From assembly GCF_011758745.1 (NCBI RefSeq), contig NZ_JAANOV010000001.1, positions 1,302,001 through 1,366,000 of the forward strand: 64,000 nt of DNA. The letters run 5' to 3'. Both the position numbers and the translations under genes were made by a program. Shown here piece by piece: positions 44,041 through 52,458 of this stretch (position 1 is the first letter of the stretch; every line of letters starts with the position of its first letter). Source of the stretch: Amycolatopsis granulosa (GTDB lineage: Bacteria > Actinomycetota > Actinomycetes > Mycobacteriales > Pseudonocardiaceae). The notes beneath the pieces are model-generated. The model searched no databases. It saw only the letters and a program-made list of their open reading frames with translations, and was not told where the DNA came from.

Positions 44041-44927
44041 CTCGAGACCCGTTCGGCCGCCCGCTCGCGCAACGCGGCGGTCACCGCGGCGTCGAACCCC
44101 ATCGGTTCGAACGGCACGACCTTCCGCAGGCTGTGGTCGCGGACCACCACCTCGTTGATCATGGAGTCGACGAGCGACCGCCCGGTGGCGGCGTCGACGT
44201 CGGTCACCAGCGACAGCCACCACGACGACAACCGCGGTGACAGCAGCGGCACCGGCACGATCAGCCGGTGCCTGCTCTCGATGCGGGCGACGCGGCGCAG
44301 CATGTCGCCGTAGGCGAGGACGTCCGCGCCGCCCGCCTCGAACACCCGCCCCGGCGGCACGTCCAGCAGCGCGACCAGGTAACGGACCAGGTCGGGCAGC
44401 GCGATCGGCTGTGTGCGCGTGTGCACCCACCGCGGCGCGACCATCGCGGGCAGGTGCTCCACCAGCTGCCGCGTGATCTCCCAGGAGATCCCGCCGTGCC
44501 CGATGACGATCCCGGCGCGCAGCACGGTGACCGGCACCCCGGCCTCGCCCAGCAGGCCCTCGACCTGACGGCGGCTGCGCAGGTGCGGCGAGAGGTCGTC
44601 GGCGTCGTCACCCAGTCCGCCGAGGTAGACGACCCGGGTCAGGCCGGCGCGGGCCGCGGCGGCGCCGAACGCCCGCGCCGCCTCGGCGTCCCGGCGCTCG
44701 AAGTCCGGCTCGCCCAGGGAGTGCACCAGGTAGTAGGCCGCGCCGGCACCATCGAGGGCCCGGTCGAGGGACCCGGCGTCGTGCACGTCGCCGTACACCG
44801 GCTCGCCCGCCCCGGCGTAGTCGTCCGGGTGGCGGGTCATCGCGGCCACCTCGTGCCCGGCGCCGGTGAGCGCGGGACACAGCCGCCGCCCGACGAACCC
44901 GGACGATCCCGCGACCAGAACCCGCAT
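44037..44927 (-). CDS. NAD(P)H-binding protein of the atypical SDR type
   Basis: This 296-residue protein has an N-terminal Rossmann motif, RVLVAGSSGFVGRRLCPALT, then AYYLVHSLGEPDFERRDAEA, VVYLGGLGDDADDLSPHLRS and VLRAGIVIGHGGISWEITRQ. It resembles the YesF/NmrA-like group in which the DUF2867-type C-terminal region is shortened. It is coupled to the CPBP gene. Members may be quinone or sugar-nucleotide oxidoreductases or redox sensors; no substrate is assigned. Confidence 0.8.
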   Translation of the reverse strand: MRVLVAGSSGFVGRRLCPALTGAGHEVAAMTRHPDDYAGAGEPVYGDVHDAGSLDRALDGAGAAYYLVHSLGEPDFERRDAEAARAFGAAAARAGLTRVVYLGGLGDDADDLSPHLRSRRQVEGLLGEAGVPVTVLRAGIVIGHGGISWEITRQLVEHLPAMVAPRWVHTRTQPIALPDLVRYLVALLDVPPGRVFEAGGADVLAYGDMLRRVARIESRHRLIVPVPLLSPRLSSWWLSLVTDVDAATGRSLVDSMINEVVVRDHSLRKVVPFEPMGFDAAVTAALRERAAERVSR

Positions 44928-44972
44928 CGGGAAAACGGTAGCCGATGCGCAGGTGTGCCGCAGACCTGCCGC

Positions 44973-46433
44973 TCACCCCGCCCAGGGCAGCGGCGTGTCG
45001 TCCAGCCCCCAGTACACGCTCTTCTGCCGCAGGTACCCGAGGATCCCGTCCCGGCCCTTGTCCACCCCCAGCCCGCTCTCCTTCATCCCGGAGAACGGGG
45101 TCGAGATGCTGAACTGCTTGTAGGTGTTGATCCACACCGTGCCGGCCTGCACGCGCCGCGCCAGGCGCCAGGCCCGCCGGTAGTCCGCGGTCCAGATCCC
45201 GCAGGCCAGTCCGTACACGGTGTCGTTCGCTTGCCGGACCAGATCCTCCTCGTCCTCGTAGGGCAGCAGCACGCCCACCGGACCGAAGATCTCCTCCTGG
45301 CACGTCTTCGCCGAGTTCGGCAGGCCCTCCAGCAGCGTCGGCGGGTAGTAGGCACCGGCCGACGAGGGCACCACTCCCCCGCACAGCACCCGCGCCCCCT
45401 CTGCGCGCGCCCGGTCCACCAGGGACGCCACCCGGTCGCGATGGGCGACGGTCGCCAACGGGGCCACCTGGGTCTCCTCCGACGTGCCGGGGCCGACCCG
45501 CAACCGGGACGCGCCCGCCACGAGCAGGTCGCGGAACTCGGTGTAGCGGGATGCCGGCAGGAAGATGCGCGAGCCCGCGATGCAGCTCTGCCCGCTCGAG
45601 GAGAAGATGCCGAACAGGATTCCCGCCACGGCCTGGTCCACGGCGGCGTCCGGGCACACGATCGTCGGCGACTTGCCACCCAGCTCCATCGTCACCGGCA
45701 TGATCTTCTCCGCCGCGATGCGCCCGATCGCCCGCCCGGTGGACGTGCCGCCGGTGAACGCGACCTTCCCGACCGCCGGGTGCCGCACGATGGCATCGCC
45801 GACCACCGGGCCGGGACCGGGCAGCACGGACAGCAGCTCGGCCGGCACGCCCGCCTCCAGCACCAGCCGGGCCAGCGCCAGGGACACCAGCGGCGTCGGC
45901 TCGGCCGGTTTGAGCAGCACGCCGTTCCCGGCGGCCAGCGCGGGCGCGATCTTCTGCGCATCGCTGGCGACCGGGGAGTTCCACGGCGTGATCGCGCCGA
46001 CCACCCCGATCGGCTCGTACACCGACATGGTCAGCCACGGCCCGCGCTGCGGGGTCAGCGCGGTCTCCATCGTCTCCAGCGCCGCCGCGTAGAACCGGAA
46101 CGTCCCGGCCGCGCTCGCCACCAGGGCCCTGGTCTCCCGCAGTGCTTTGCCGGTGTTGCGGGTCTGCAGCGCGGCGAGCGCCCCGGCGTCCCGCTCGATC
46201 AGCTCAGCCACCCGCACCAGCACCCGGGCACGTTCGTGCGGCAGCAATGCCCGCCACGCGGCCGCGGACGGGGATTGGGCCGCAGTGCGGGCCGCCTCGT
46301 CCACGTCGGCGGCGGAGGCGGCGTGCACCACCGCGAACCGCTCGCCGGTTGCCGGGTCCACGCACGCCAGGGGCGCACCACCGCCACGCCGCCACCGTCC
46401 GGCCACCAGGATCTCGTCCGCCGGCACTGTCAT
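44973..46433 (-). CDS. Aldehyde dehydrogenase, NAD(P)-dependent
   Basis: This 486-residue protein is a classical aldehyde dehydrogenase. Key parts are EPIGVVGAITPWNSPV, LKPAEPTPLVSLALARLVLE, FTGGTSTGRAIG, the general base in MELGGKSPTIV and the catalytic cysteine in SSSGQSCIAGSRIF. ATG 46433 follows GGAGG at seven bases. It diverges from the aromatic operon and shares its three palindromes. It could oxidise an aldehyde released by extradiol cleavage or by the TPP-dependent enzyme of that operon. Exact substrate unknown. Confidence 0.9.
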   Translation of the reverse strand: MTVPADEILVAGRWRRGGGAPLACVDPATGERFAVVHAASAADVDEAARTAAQSPSAAAWRALLPHERARVLVRVAELIERDAGALAALQTRNTGKALRETRALVASAAGTFRFYAAALETMETALTPQRGPWLTMSVYEPIGVVGAITPWNSPVASDAQKIAPALAAGNGVLLKPAEPTPLVSLALARLVLEAGVPAELLSVLPGPGPVVGDAIVRHPAVGKVAFTGGTSTGRAIGRIAAEKIMPVTMELGGKSPTIVCPDAAVDQAVAGILFGIFSSSGQSCIAGSRIFLPASRYTEFRDLLVAGASRLRVGPGTSEETQVAPLATVAHRDRVASLVDRARAEGARVLCGGVVPSSAGAYYPPTLLEGLPNSAKTCQEEIFGPVGVLLPYEDEEDLVRQANDTVYGLACGIWTADYRRAWRLARRVQAGTVWINTYKQFSISTPFSGMKESGLGVDKGRDGILGYLRQKSVYWGLDDTPLPWAG

Positions 46434-46471
46434 CGGGCCACCTCCACACTGTCCAGCCATCGGCAGAATAG

Positions 46472-46572
46472 CTTAGACCTAAGACGATCGCATTAATAAA
46501 ACTTAGCTCTAAGGGTTGTCACCGTCCGGGAGGCGGTGCTACAAACAGATCCCAAGTTCCCTTAGAGCTAAG
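46472..46572. promoter_or_regulatory. Three CTTAG-N2-CTAAG operators and divergent promoters
   Basis: Palindromes lie at 46472-46483 (centre AC), 46502-46513 (CT) and 46561-46572 (AG). On the plus strand TTGTCA (46516-46521) and TACAAA (46540-46545) with an 18-base spacer suit the cupin operon. On the minus strand GTGACA (46522-46517) and TATTAA (46498-46493) with an 18-base spacer suit the aldehyde dehydrogenase. The two -35 boxes share almost the same bases. The middle palindrome sits in the minus-strand spacer and the outer two near the start points, so one repressor could control both directions. No candidate repressor gene is adjacent. Confidence 0.75.
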
Positions 46573-46588
46573 ACATTGAGGAGATCCC

Positions 46589-47098
46589 GTGACGACCACG
46601 CAAGCCGGACTCGAGGACCTGATCGACTCCTGCATCGCGACCCGTGAGTCGCGGTTCGAGGACTGGGAGACGCTGGGTTTCCAGGCCAAGGCGGGGGAGG
46701 AGTTCCGCCGGGCGCAGGTGCGCTACATCGGGTCGGGTGCCACCGGTAACCACGAGACGGACAACCGGATCCTGCCTTCGGAGCACTTCACGTTTTCCAA
46801 CATGCGGTTGCCGGTGGGGGCGGTGGGGCCGGAGCACACGCACCACGACGTGGAGGAGGTGTTCTTCGTCCTGGAGGGTGAGCTGGAGGTGACGGTGCAC
46901 GACGTGGAGGACGGCACCAGGACCGCCAGCCGGGTGCTGGGCTACCGGGATCTGATCCGGGTGCCCGCCGGGGTGCCGCGCAGCCTGCGCAACATCGGTG
47001 CGACCGACGCGTTGTTCGCGGTGATCATCGGCGCGCAGAAGCCGCAGCTGCCCACCTACCCGCCGACCTCGCCGATGCACGGCCTCACCCGCGACTGA
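46589..47098 (+). CDS. Cupin domain protein
   Basis: This 169-residue protein has a single cupin barrel: VGAVGPEHTHHDVEEVFFVL, EGELEVTVHD and YRDLIRVPAGVPRSLRNIGA provide the two conserved motifs with the metal-binding histidines and glutamate. About 70 residues precede the barrel. GTG 46589 is placed by GAGGAG. It is the first gene of the aromatic operon. Cupins in such settings can be small dioxygenases or sensors. Reaction unknown. Confidence 0.82.
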   Translation: MTTTQAGLEDLIDSCIATRESRFEDWETLGFQAKAGEEFRRAQVRYIGSGATGNHETDNRILPSEHFTFSNMRLPVGAVGPEHTHHDVEEVFFVLEGELEVTVHDVEDGTRTASRVLGYRDLIRVPAGVPRSLRNIGATDALFAVIIGAQKPQLPTYPPTSPMHGLTRD

Positions 47099-47101
47099 GC
47101 C

Positions 47102-48037
47102 ATGTCCCGGACGGTACGGATTTCCCAGAGCACCTGGCTGGCCGACGGGGTGGTGCGCCTCGAGCTGCGCGACCCGGCCGGGGCGGCCCTGCCGGCGTGG
47201 GAGCCGGGCGCACACCTGTCGCTGCACCTGCCCAACGGCCTGACCAGGGAGTACTCCCTGTGCGGCGACCCGGCGGACGAGCACACCTGGACCCTGGCCG
47301 TCCTGCGCGAGCCGTCGTCACGCGGCGGCAGTGCATGGGTGCACGAGCGGCTCACGCCCGGCACCCTGATCGAAGCCGACGGGCCGCGCAACGACTTCGC
47401 GCTCGAGGACGCCCCGCGGCACCTGCTGATCGCCGGCGGCATCGGCATCACTCCCCTGCTGGCCATGGCGAAGTCCCTGCACCACCGGGACGCGGACTGG
47501 TCGATGCTCTACTGTGGACGGTCCCGGTCGAGCATGGCCTTCCTCGGCGACCTGCCGGCGGACCGGGTACGCGTGCACGCCGACGACGAGCAGGGCGGCC
47601 CGCCGGACCTGGCCGCGGAGCTGGCGCACCTGGAGCCGGGCACGCTCGTCTACTGCTGCGGACCGGAACCCCTCATCGCCGCGGTCGAGGCCACACTGCC
47701 GGACACCGGGATGCTGCGGGTGGAGCGCTTCCGCGCCCCGGCCGTCGCTCCCGCCACGGCCGACGCGGGGTTCGACGTGGTGTGTGGCGGCTCCGGGCGG
47801 CGGGTGCCCGTCCCGGCCGGCGTGTCCATCCTGGACGCCCTCGCCGGCGCCGGGGTGGCCGTGCCCAGCTCGTGCCGCGAAGGAGTGTGCGGCACCTGCG
47901 AAACCAAGGTGCTCGCCGGCGAACCCGAGCACCGCGACTTCCTGCTGAGCGACGACGAGAAAGCAGCCGGGGGCACGATGCTGATCTGCGTGTCACGCAG
48001 CCGGTCGGCCGAGCTCGTCCTGGACGTGGAGGACTGA
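47102..48037 (+). CDS. Phthalate-dioxygenase-reductase-type FMN/2Fe-2S reductase
   Basis: This 311-residue protein is a class IA oxygenase reductase: a flavin domain with LTREYSLCGDP, a nucleotide domain with IAGGIGITPLLAMAK and VYCCGPEPLIAA, and a C-terminal plant-type ferredoxin domain with SSCREGVCGTCETKVLAG and a fourth cysteine in LICVSRS. It passes electrons from NAD(P)H to the Rieske oxygenase encoded two genes later. It lies three bases after the cupin stop. Confidence 0.92.
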   Translation: MSRTVRISQSTWLADGVVRLELRDPAGAALPAWEPGAHLSLHLPNGLTREYSLCGDPADEHTWTLAVLREPSSRGGSAWVHERLTPGTLIEADGPRNDFALEDAPRHLLIAGGIGITPLLAMAKSLHHRDADWSMLYCGRSRSSMAFLGDLPADRVRVHADDEQGGPPDLAAELAHLEPGTLVYCCGPEPLIAAVEATLPDTGMLRVERFRAPAVAPATADAGFDVVCGGSGRRVPVPAGVSILDALAGAGVAVPSSCREGVCGTCETKVLAGEPEHRDFLLSDDEKAAGGTMLICVSRSRSAELVLDVED

Positions 48038-48040
48038 CCG

Positions 48041-48226
48041 ATGCCTGCCAGCTACGAGAACGCCTTCGGCGACGAACTCGAGGCCGTCTACGGCCGCGGC
48101 GTACACGACCTGCCCGGAATCGTGGCCGCCCTCAACGCCTCCGGCGTCCGCCCCGCGAACGGCGCGGACTGGACCGAGTCGTCGTTCACCGCGGAACTGG
48201 CCCGCCTGAGCGGAACGGAGAACTGA
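48041..48226 (+). CDS. Small recombinase-like helix-turn-helix protein (61 residues)
   Basis: The protein reads GRGVHDLPGIVAALNASGVR and then ADWTESSFTAELARL, like the C-terminal helix-turn-helix of large serine recombinases but without any catalytic domain. Such small proteins occur in gene clusters for Rieske oxygenases. It sits three bases after the reductase gene and four before the oxygenase gene, so it is part of the operon. It may help assemble or regulate the oxygenase; I cannot say. Confidence 0.6.
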   Translation: MPASYENAFGDELEAVYGRGVHDLPGIVAALNASGVRPANGADWTESSFTAELARLSGTEN

Positions 48227-48230
48227 AGCC

Positions 48231-49274
48231 GTGAACCCCCTGCACACCACCGAGGGCCTGATGCAGTTCGGGCTGCGGGACCGCTGGTACCCGCTGTGCC
48301 CGTCGGAGCACGTCCGCCCCGGCCAGCTGGCGCGCCTGGATCGCGCGGGCGAGGAACTGCTGCTGTGGCGCGACGCCGCCGGCGTCGTGCACGTTCAGGA
48401 GGACCGCTGCCCGCACCGCGCGGCCCGGCTGTCACACGGCGTGCACATGGGCGACCGCGTCGCCTGCAACTACCACGGCGTGCAGGTCGACGCCGAGGGC
48501 ACCGTGGTGTCGGTGCCGGGCAGCCCGGGTTGCGCGCTGGAAGGCCGCCGCGTGCTGCGGACCTTCCCGGCGCGGGAACACGGCGGCGCCGTGTTCGCCT
48601 GGTTCGGCCTCGACGAGTCCGCCCCGCCGGCCCCGCTGGAGGTGCCCGGGCCGATCGCCGGGGAGGAGTGGGCGCACTTCCTGTGCTACGTCGAGTGGGA
48701 CGCGCCCTACCGCTACTCGCTGGACAACCTGCTCGACCCGATGCACGGCGCGTTCCTGCACCGCAACAGCCACACCATGTTCGCCGGGAAGCGGGAGGCG
48801 GTGTTCCAGATCCGCGCCACCGACAAGGGTTTCGTGTTCGAGAAGACCGACCAGCGCGGCGTCAACTTCGACTGGGTCGAGCTGACCGAGGGCGGCGCCC
48901 AGTGGGTCACACTGGACATCCCGTACCCGGACACCGCCGGGCCGGGCGGCCCGTTCACGATCGTCGCGGCGCTGTCGGCCATTTCGGAGCACCGGCACGC
49001 CGGGTTCTTCTGGCGGTGCCGCAAGGTCTCCGGCTGGCAGCGCGACAGCTGGCGCTTCCTCTACCGCAACCGGCTGGAGGCCCGGCACTTCGCCGTGCTG
49101 GAACAGGACCGGGAAATGGCCGAGGCGATGCCCGCCGACGCGTGGGACCGGGAGAACCTCTACCAGCACGACATCGCCCTGGTCCGGATGCGCCGCCTGC
49201 TGCGCGCCGAAGCCGCGAAACAGGCCGCCCGCCTGACCGAACCCGCCGCACCCGCACCGGTCCCGGTCGCCTGA
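48231..49274 (+). CDS. Rieske non-haem iron oxygenase, large subunit
   Basis: This 347-residue protein has a Rieske cluster site (RCPHRAARLSHG, then VACNYHG) in residues about 60-90 and a catalytic domain with the iron ligands in SLDNLLDPMHGAFLHRNSHT. The length matches phthalate/vanillate demethylase-like (class IA) monooxygenases or dioxygenases that need only a reductase, which is encoded two genes upstream. The start is GTG 48231; an internal ATG at 48261 is possible. It should begin the pathway by hydroxylating or demethylating an aromatic ring. Confidence 0.9.
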   Translation: MNPLHTTEGLMQFGLRDRWYPLCPSEHVRPGQLARLDRAGEELLLWRDAAGVVHVQEDRCPHRAARLSHGVHMGDRVACNYHGVQVDAEGTVVSVPGSPGCALEGRRVLRTFPAREHGGAVFAWFGLDESAPPAPLEVPGPIAGEEWAHFLCYVEWDAPYRYSLDNLLDPMHGAFLHRNSHTMFAGKREAVFQIRATDKGFVFEKTDQRGVNFDWVELTEGGAQWVTLDIPYPDTAGPGGPFTIVAALSAISEHRHAGFFWRCRKVSGWQRDSWRFLYRNRLEARHFAVLEQDREMAEAMPADAWDRENLYQHDIALVRMRRLLRAEAAKQAARLTEPAAPAPVPVA

Positions 49275-49291
49275 CACCCTTGGAGGACACC

Positions 49292-50215
49292 ATGTCCGAA
49301 CCCGTCGTCCGGCTGCGTGCGCTGCGGTCGGTCACCCTGCGCTCCACCCGCTGCGCCGATGCGGGCGAGTTCTACCGCGAAGTGTGGGGGCTGCGCCAGG
49401 TCGAGCAGGACACCGGGGCGGTGTGGCTGCGCGGCACCAGCAGCGAGCACCACGTGCTGCAGCTGCAGCAGGCCGAGCAGAACGCGCTCGGCAAGGTCGC
49501 CTTCGCCGTCGCGACGCCGCGGGAGATCGACGAGGCCGCCACCCGCCTGGCGGCCCAGGGCATCCCGCTGGTCACCGAACCGGGCAAGCTCGACCAGGTC
49601 GGTGGCGGCTACGGGCTGCGGTTCGCCGACCCGGAAGGACGGCTGATCGAGCTGTCCGCGGACGTGTTCGCGGTGACCCCTGACGATCCGGACGGGCTGC
49701 CCGCGGTGCCGCGGAAGCTGGCGCACGTCGTGCTCAACACCGCCGACATCGACACGGCCTGCGAGTTCTACACCCGGGTGCTGGGCATGCGGATCTCCGA
49801 CTGGTCCGAGCACCAGATGGCGTTCCTGCGCTGCAACACCGACCACCACGTGATCGCGTTCAACCAGGCGCCGTTCGCGTCGGTCAACCACGTCGCCTAC
49901 GAGATGACCTCGATCGACCACTTCATGCGCGGGATCGGCCGGCTCCGGCACAACGGGATCACCCCGCTGTGGGGCCCGGGCCGGCACGGGCCGGGCAGCA
50001 ACACCTTCGGCTACTTCGCCGACCCGGCCGGGCTGGTGTGCGAATACACCTCCGAGGTGGAGCAGGTCGTCGAGGACGCCTGGCTGTGCCGGGTGTGGCG
50101 GCGCACGCCGGAGCTGTCCGACCTGTGGGGCACCGCCGGGCCGCCGTCGAAGGACGTGCGCACGCACATGGCCGGCGTGCCCGACCCCGGCTACAGCGCG
50201 TGGTGGCAGGGATGA
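49292..50215 (+). CDS. Extradiol ring-cleavage dioxygenase, two-domain VOC (BphC) type
   Basis: This 307-residue protein has two vicinal-oxygen-chelate domains. The catalytic second domain supplies the iron ligands: His in KLAHVVLNTAD, His in VNHVAYEMTS and Glu in VCEYTSEVE. This is the BphC-type extradiol family that opens catechols between a hydroxylated and a neighbouring carbon. TGGAGG precedes ATG 49292. Its stop overlaps the next ATG. It would act on the dihydroxylated product of the Rieske enzyme, perhaps after dehydrogenation. Confidence 0.9.
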   Translation: MSEPVVRLRALRSVTLRSTRCADAGEFYREVWGLRQVEQDTGAVWLRGTSSEHHVLQLQQAEQNALGKVAFAVATPREIDEAATRLAAQGIPLVTEPGKLDQVGGGYGLRFADPEGRLIELSADVFAVTPDDPDGLPAVPRKLAHVVLNTADIDTACEFYTRVLGMRISDWSEHQMAFLRCNTDHHVIAFNQAPFASVNHVAYEMTSIDHFMRGIGRLRHNGITPLWGPGRHGPGSNTFGYFADPAGLVCEYTSEVEQVVEDAWLCRVWRRTPELSDLWGTAGPPSKDVRTHMAGVPDPGYSAWWQG

Positions 50216-50988
50216 GGGCGGGCGTGATCGGTGCCGGCTCGATCGGTGGCGTGGTCGCCCGGGCGCTGCGTGACGGATCGGTCCCGGACGCGGTGCTGTC
50301 CGGCGTCCTGGACCCGGCCGGCCCGCCGGACCTGCCGGTGCTGACGCTGGACGAGCTGCTGTCCACCTCGGACCTCGTCGTCGAGGCGGCCGGGCAGCGG
50401 GCGCTGGCCGAACTGGGGCCGCGGGTGCTGGCCGCGGGGCGCGACCTCCTCGTGGTGTCGGTCGGCGCGCTGGCCGACGACGCCCTGCTGGAGGAGTTGC
50501 TGGCCGCCGGGCCTGGCGAGCTGCACCTGTCCACCGGGGCGATCGGCGGGCTCGACCTGTTGCGCGCCGCGGCCCGGATGGCGCCGCTGTCGCGGGTGAC
50601 GATCGAGACCACCAAGCTCGCGGCCAACCTCGTGCAGCCGTGGATGTCCGCGGCGGAGGCCGAGCGGCTGCGGACGGCGAGCGCGCCGGTCGAGCTGATG
50701 CGTGGCCCGGCCCGGAAGGTGACGGCGGCGTTCCCGAAGTCGGCGAACGTCGCGGCCTCGGTGGCGCTGGCGGTGGGCGACTGGGACGCCGTGGAGGCGG
50801 TGGTCGTGGCCGATCCCGGCGCCGAGCTGACCTCGCACGTCATCACCGCCCAAGGCACCGCCGGGTCGTACCGGTTCGAGATCCGCAACCAGCCCTCGCC
50901 CGTCACGCCGACCAGCAGCGCGGTCGTGCCGCACGCGGTGCTCGGCGCGATCGCGGCGCTGGCGCGGCCACGGGTGGTGTTCCGGTGA
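50212..50988 (+). CDS. Aspartate-dehydrogenase-like (NadX family) oxidoreductase
   Basis: This 258-residue protein has AGVIGAGSIGGVVARALRDG as nucleotide motif, STGAIGGLDLLRAAARMAPL and a C-terminal VVPHAVLGAIAAL with the likely catalytic histidine. It matches the NadX L-aspartate dehydrogenase family. Here it lies inside an aromatic-degradation operon, coupled on both sides, not with nad genes. It may act on a semialdehyde or amino-acid-like intermediate of the pathway, for example one with a nitrogen atom. That is inference. Confidence 0.82.
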   Translation: MRAGVIGAGSIGGVVARALRDGSVPDAVLSGVLDPAGPPDLPVLTLDELLSTSDLVVEAAGQRALAELGPRVLAAGRDLLVVSVGALADDALLEELLAAGPGELHLSTGAIGGLDLLRAAARMAPLSRVTIETTKLAANLVQPWMSAAEAERLRTASAPVELMRGPARKVTAAFPKSANVAASVALAVGDWDAVEAVVVADPGAELTSHVITAQGTAGSYRFEIRNQPSPVTPTSSAVVPHAVLGAIAALARPRVVFR

Positions 50989-51725
50989 ACGGCGTGCGGG
51001 CCGGTGCGAGCGGCAGCCCGGTGCTGTTGTTGCACGGAATCGGCGGATCGAGCGCCTCCTTCGAGTCGCAGGTGGACGTGCTGGCCCGGCGGCACCGGGT
51101 GTTCGCCTGGGACGCGCCCGGTTACGGCGGCTCGGCCGACCCCGCGCGGGCCGATCTCGGCTGGTTCGCCCAGGTCGCGGCACGAGTCTTCGACGAACCC
51201 GCGCACGTCGTGGGCGTGTCGTGGGGCGGGGTCATCGCGACCCGGCTCGCGCTGGAGCACCCGGTGCTGTCGCTGACGCTCGCCGACTCCACCCGCGGAT
51301 CGGGCACGTCGGCGGACTCGGCGCGGCGGATGCGGGCGCGGGTGGACGAGCTGGCCCGGGTGGGCGCCCAGGAATTCGCCCGGCGCCGTGCACCCCGGCT
51401 CACCACCGACCCGGCGACGCTGGTGAAGGTCGAAGCGACCATGGCCCGGGTCCGGCTGCCCGGCTACCGCGCGGCCGCGGAGTCGATGGCCGCCACCGAC
51501 CACGGCCCGGTGCTCGGCCGGATCGCGGTACCGACCCTGGTGGTCGTGGGCGCCGACGACCGCGTGACCGGCGTCGAGGAGAGCCGCCTGCTGGCGCGCG
51601 AGATCCCCGGCGCACGGCTGCGGGTGATCGGCGGCGGGCATGCGGCCAACCAGGAACGGCCGGAGGAGTTCAACGACGTCCTGCTCGGCTTCCTGTCCGA
51701 AGTGGAGGCCGCGCGATGCGCCTGA
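50985..51725 (+). CDS. Alpha/beta hydrolase, meta-cleavage-product hydrolase-like
   Basis: This 246-residue protein has LLLHGIGGSSASFESQVDVL with the oxyanion hole, the nucleophile Ser in VGVSWGGVIATRLALEHP, the acid in VVGADDRVTG and the His in GGGHAANQERPEEF. It fits BphD/MhpC-type C-C hydrolases that split the ring-opened product of an extradiol dioxygenase. It starts at GTG 50985 in a GTGA overlap. A plain esterase role cannot be excluded. Confidence 0.85.
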   Translation: MNGVRAGASGSPVLLLHGIGGSSASFESQVDVLARRHRVFAWDAPGYGGSADPARADLGWFAQVAARVFDEPAHVVGVSWGGVIATRLALEHPVLSLTLADSTRGSGTSADSARRMRARVDELARVGAQEFARRRAPRLTTDPATLVKVEATMARVRLPGYRAAAESMAATDHGPVLGRIAVPTLVVVGADDRVTGVEESRLLAREIPGARLRVIGGGHAANQERPEEFNDVLLGFLSEVEAARCA

Positions 51726-52450
51726 TCGTGGTGACCGGGGCCGGGCGCGGGCTCGGCTGGGCGATCGCCGACGCCCTGGGCGCATCCGGCGCGCAGGTGG
51801 TGGTCGCCGAGCGCGATCCGGAGCGGGCCGCCCGCGGTGTCGAGCTGCTGGAAGAACGTGGCCGGACCGTGCACCGCATCGACACCGACGTGGCCGATCC
51901 CGAGTCGGTGGCGCACCTCGCGAAGCGGGTCGCCGAGATCGGGCCGCTGCACGGGCTGGTCAACAACGCGGCGATGGCCGACGGGGTGGGCGGCAAGCAC
52001 TTCGCCGACCTGGAGGTCGAGGCGTGGGACCGGCTGATGGCGGTCAACGCCCGCGGCCCGTGGCTTCTCGCGCGCGCCCTGTACCCGCAGCTCGCGGCGA
52101 CCGGCGGGCGGATCGTGAACATCGCCTCCGACGTCGCGTTGTTCGGGCCGCCCCGGCTGGTGCACTACGTGTCGTCGAAGGGCGCGGTGATCGCGATGAC
52201 CCGCGCGATGGCGCGCGACGCCGGGCCGGACGGGGTGACGGTGAACGCGGTCGCACCCGGCCTGACCGAGGTCGAGGCCACCGAAGGGGTCCCCCGCGAA
52301 CGGCACCGCCTCTACGCGGACAACCGGGCGCTGACCCGGCCGCAGCAACCCGCGGACGTGACCGGCGCGGTGGAGTTCCTGCTCTCCGACGCGGCCGCCT
52401 ACATCACCGGGCAAACACTGGTCGTCGACGGCGGATTCGTCTGCCACTAG
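51716..52450 (+). CDS. Short-chain dehydrogenase/reductase
   Basis: This 244-residue SDR has the cofactor motif VVTGAGRGLGWAIADAL, LVNNAAM, a catalytic Ser in NIASDVALFG, and the Tyr/Lys pair in HYVSSKGAV. It ends with TGQTLVVDGGFVCH as usual. All catalytic residues are intact. It overlaps the hydrolase gene by ten bases. A role as cis-dihydrodiol dehydrogenase, making a catechol for the extradiol enzyme, is plausible. Confidence 0.88.
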   Translation: MRLIVVTGAGRGLGWAIADALGASGAQVVVAERDPERAARGVELLEERGRTVHRIDTDVADPESVAHLAKRVAEIGPLHGLVNNAAMADGVGGKHFADLEVEAWDRLMAVNARGPWLLARALYPQLAATGGRIVNIASDVALFGPPRLVHYVSSKGAVIAMTRAMARDAGPDGVTVNAVAPGLTEVEATEGVPRERHRLYADNRALTRPQQPADVTGAVEFLLSDAAAYITGQTLVVDGGFVCH

Positions 52451-52458
52451 GAGTTGTC

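Noticed and set aside
48041-48226. Remnant of a serine recombinase or mobile element
   Set aside because: The 61-residue protein is intact, in phase with the operon, and no catalytic domain or element ends are found; it is better seen as an operon member.
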